A stretch of DNA of 64,000 bases from TMP-86 sp964247385 (GTDB lineage: Bacteria; Pseudomonadota; Gammaproteobacteria; Steroidobacterales; Steroidobacteraceae), in NCBI GenBank assembly GCA_964247385.1, contig CAXTUB010000006.1, positions 1 to 64,000 of the forward strand. The letters are read 5' to 3'. The notes under the pieces were generated by a model. The model worked only from the letters and a program-made list of their open reading frames with translations. It did not search any database and was not told the origin of the DNA. The translations under genes were made by a program, and so were the position numbers. Shown here one piece after another: positions 62,521 to 64,000 of this stretch. Numbering within the stretch: the stretch's first letter is position 1; every line of letters starts with the position of its first letter.

Positions 62521-62967
62521 ATGGGCACGTTTAGCAACCCCTCCCTCGCGCAAATTAAAGCTTTTTTACTGCGTATTCGCACCATCGCGGTGGTCGGCAT
62601 TTCAGCCGATGCATTCAAGCCGAGCCACTCGGTCGCGCGCGCGTTGCAGGCGTTTGGCTACCGCATCGTTCCGGTGAACCCATCGCTCGAACAGGTCGTT
62701 GGAGAGCGCTGCTGGCCAACCATCGAAGCGGCCATGCGTGGCTTGTCCGATGTGCGCATCGATCTCGTCGATGTGTTCCGCTTGCCGAAGTTCGTTCCGG
62801 CCATCATCGATGATTGCATTCGCCTCGAGCTTGGGGCCGTATGGTTGCAAGACGGCGTGATCCATGAGGAGGCGGCGCTGCGCGCGCAGCATGCCGGCCT
62901 CTTCACGGTGATGAACCGCTGCACGTATCGCGACCGCGCAACGCTCGTTGCACGAGTGAACTCGTGA
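62521..62967 (+). CDS. CoA-binding domain protein (YccU-like)
   Basis: The 148-residue Rossmann protein has IAVVGISADAFKPSHSVAR, VPVNPSLEQVVG and GAVWLQDGV, as in the YccU/CoA_binding_2 family. It binds CoA in relatives, and no reaction is known. A divergent 41-nt gap separates it from the ParA gene. Confidence 0.9.
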   Translation: MGTFSNPSLAQIKAFLLRIRTIAVVGISADAFKPSHSVARALQAFGYRIVPVNPSLEQVVGERCWPTIEAAMRGLSDVRIDLVDVFRLPKFVPAIIDDCIRLELGAVWLQDGVIHEEAALRAQHAGLFTVMNRCTYRDRATLVARVNS

Positions 62968-63039
62968 AGAACCGCACGCTTTATCAGCCGCTCCGTCTTG
63001 GGCTATGCTTGCGCACTTGCATATTCTTGCGGGGACGGC

Positions 63040-63744
63040 ATGAACACAAACATCGCGCGTGGCCTTCCGAGCGAAGGCTCGAACGAGGCGAGCATCGCCG
63101 ACTACTTGCAACGCACGCCGGATTTTTTCGAGCGGCACCGCGGTCTGTTGGAAAAGCTCCGCTTGCCGCATGCGCGCACCGGCGCCACGATCAGTTTGGT
63201 GGAGCGCCAGGTCGAGGTACTGCGCGAGCGCAATGCTGCGCTCGAAAGAAAGCTCGGCGATCTGGTCAACGTCGGGCGGCTGAACGATGCACTCGCCGAG
63301 CGCATGCACCGCTTGTGCCAGCGCCTCGTGCGCGCGCGCAGCGTGCGCGGCGTCATCGAGGGCATCGAGACCTCGCTCCGCGAAGACTTCGATGCCAAGC
63401 ATGCCGCTTTGGTTTTGTTTCTCGAGCCCACGCTTGAGTTGCGCGGCGCCGAAGATCGCTTCCTGCGCCTGGAAAAGCGCGATGGCGCCGACATGAAAAT
63501 GTTCGAGTCCCTCCTGCAATCCGGCAAGCCTCGTTGCGGCCAGACGCGCGACGTGCAGCGCGATTACCTATTCGGCAAGGACACCGTCGAAATTGGCTCT
63601 GCGGCGCTTGCGCCCATCGGCGCGCAGGGCTCCATGGGAATCCTCGCCATTGGCTCGAGCGATTCGCAGCGCTTTCATCCCGGCATGAGCACGGATTTTC
63701 TCGCGCGCATCGCCGAGATCGTCGGGATCGCGCTTGCACGTTAG
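63040..63744 (+). CDS. DUF484-family protein
   Basis: The 234-residue protein has IADYLQRTPDFFERHRGLL at the N-terminus and a GAF-like C-terminal domain with GSMGILAIGSSD, the DUF484 pattern. In Pseudomonas and relatives DUF484 lies just before xerC, as here. ATG 63040 follows a GGGGAC site; an upstream GTG is not needed. Its function is unknown. Confidence 0.9.
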   Translation: MNTNIARGLPSEGSNEASIADYLQRTPDFFERHRGLLEKLRLPHARTGATISLVERQVEVLRERNAALERKLGDLVNVGRLNDALAERMHRLCQRLVRARSVRGVIEGIETSLREDFDAKHAALVLFLEPTLELRGAEDRFLRLEKRDGADMKMFESLLQSGKPRCGQTRDVQRDYLFGKDTVEIGSAALAPIGAQGSMGILAIGSSDSQRFHPGMSTDFLARIAEIVGIALAR

Positions 63745-63796
63745 TGCCGTGAACCGGCCCTAGGTCGTTCTGCCACCCGTCACCGGCCGCGTCGGC

Positions 63797-64000
63797 GTGC
63801 AGAGCGCGCAGCTCGAGGCCGTCGATGCATTTCTAGCGCATTTGCGCACGGAGCGGCGCTTGAGTGCTCACACGGTGAGCGGCTACGCTCAAGATCTCGG
63901 CGAAGTCATTGGGTATTGCGAGCACAAGCGAGTGGCGAGCTGGCGCGAGCTGACGCATGCACACGTGCGCGGCTTCGCGGCGCGCGCACATGCTCGAGGC
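63797..64000 (+). CDS. xerC: Tyrosine recombinase XerC, N-terminal part
   Basis: The first 68 codons are in the window; the gene runs off the right edge. FLAHLRTERRLSAHTVSGYAQDL is the SAM-like core-binding domain of XerC, and the gene follows DUF484 as usual. An in-frame TAG at 63761 limits the start; GTG 63797 is the best candidate. XerC resolves chromosome dimers with XerD at dif. Confidence 0.85.
   Translation, partial: MQSAQLEAVDAFLAHLRTERRLSAHTVSGYAQDLGEVIGYCEHKRVASWRELTHAHVRGFAARAHARG

Overview
The window is chromosomal DNA from a GC-rich gammaproteobacterium, most likely of the Xanthomonadales / Nevskiales / Steroidobacter kind. This is inferred from gene order: polA-sRNA-engB-cytochrome c4-dsbA, algZ-algR-hemC-hemD, glnK/ubiK/comM and DUF484-xerC are all gammaproteobacterial neighbourhoods. 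Coding density is very high. Many genes are coupled by 1-4 nt start/stop overlaps, often with GTG or TTG starts. I see no insertion sequence, prophage, CRISPR array or rRNA; one tRNA gene (Arg, CCG) is present.

Layout. 1-8.9 kb: glutamate synthase (gltB, start of gltD, minus strand), oligopeptidase B, a MaoC-type hydratase, a SPOR lipoprotein and a bactofilin. 8.9-15.4 kb: a short FAD-dependent glycerol-3-phosphate dehydrogenase-like protein coupled to an outer-membrane barrel, a membrane-anchored response regulator with a periplasmic OmpA-like domain, and a YdbH/YdbL-type envelope pair separated by an 18-bp tandem repeat. 15.7-22 kb: a YadGH-type ABC exporter, a divergent pair resembling flagellar master regulators FlhC and a doubled FlhD, nudC, a histone-H1-like protein, a Yip1-family membrane protein and a carboxylesterase. 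22.1-30.3 kb: a complete-looking arginine operon, argR-argG-(P-loop protein)-argC-argD-argF-argB-argH, with paired ARG boxes at its head. Its transcarbamylase looks like the N-succinylornithine type, and no argA, argJ or argE is present; the uncharacterised P-loop protein sits where an acyl-transfer enzyme would be expected.

30.3-42 kb: FKBP isomerase, LptM-like lipoprotein, polA (with a proofreading-site substitution), a MacAB-like exporter, a structured sRNA in the Spot 42 / ErsA / sX13 position, engB, cytochrome c4, lipoprotein DsbA and corA. 42-49 kb: tamA-tamB and a FucP-like sugar transporter. 49-55 kb: an unknown protein coupled to a double-thioredoxin protein, a cupin, tRNA-Arg, a c-type cytochrome, comM, ubiK, and glnK with a sigma-54 promoter. 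55-64 kb: a beta-hydroxyacid dehydrogenase, algZ-algR, an aldo/keto reductase, hemC-hemD, a 2Fe-2S flavin reductase, a ParA-like ATPase, a CoA-binding protein, DUF484 and the start of xerC.

The most novel-looking parts are (i) the arginine operon with its P-loop protein and succinyl-type ArgF, (ii) the tandem FlhD-like protein facing an FlhC homologue, and (iii) the sRNA upstream of engB. All calls come from reading the sequence; no database search was possible.
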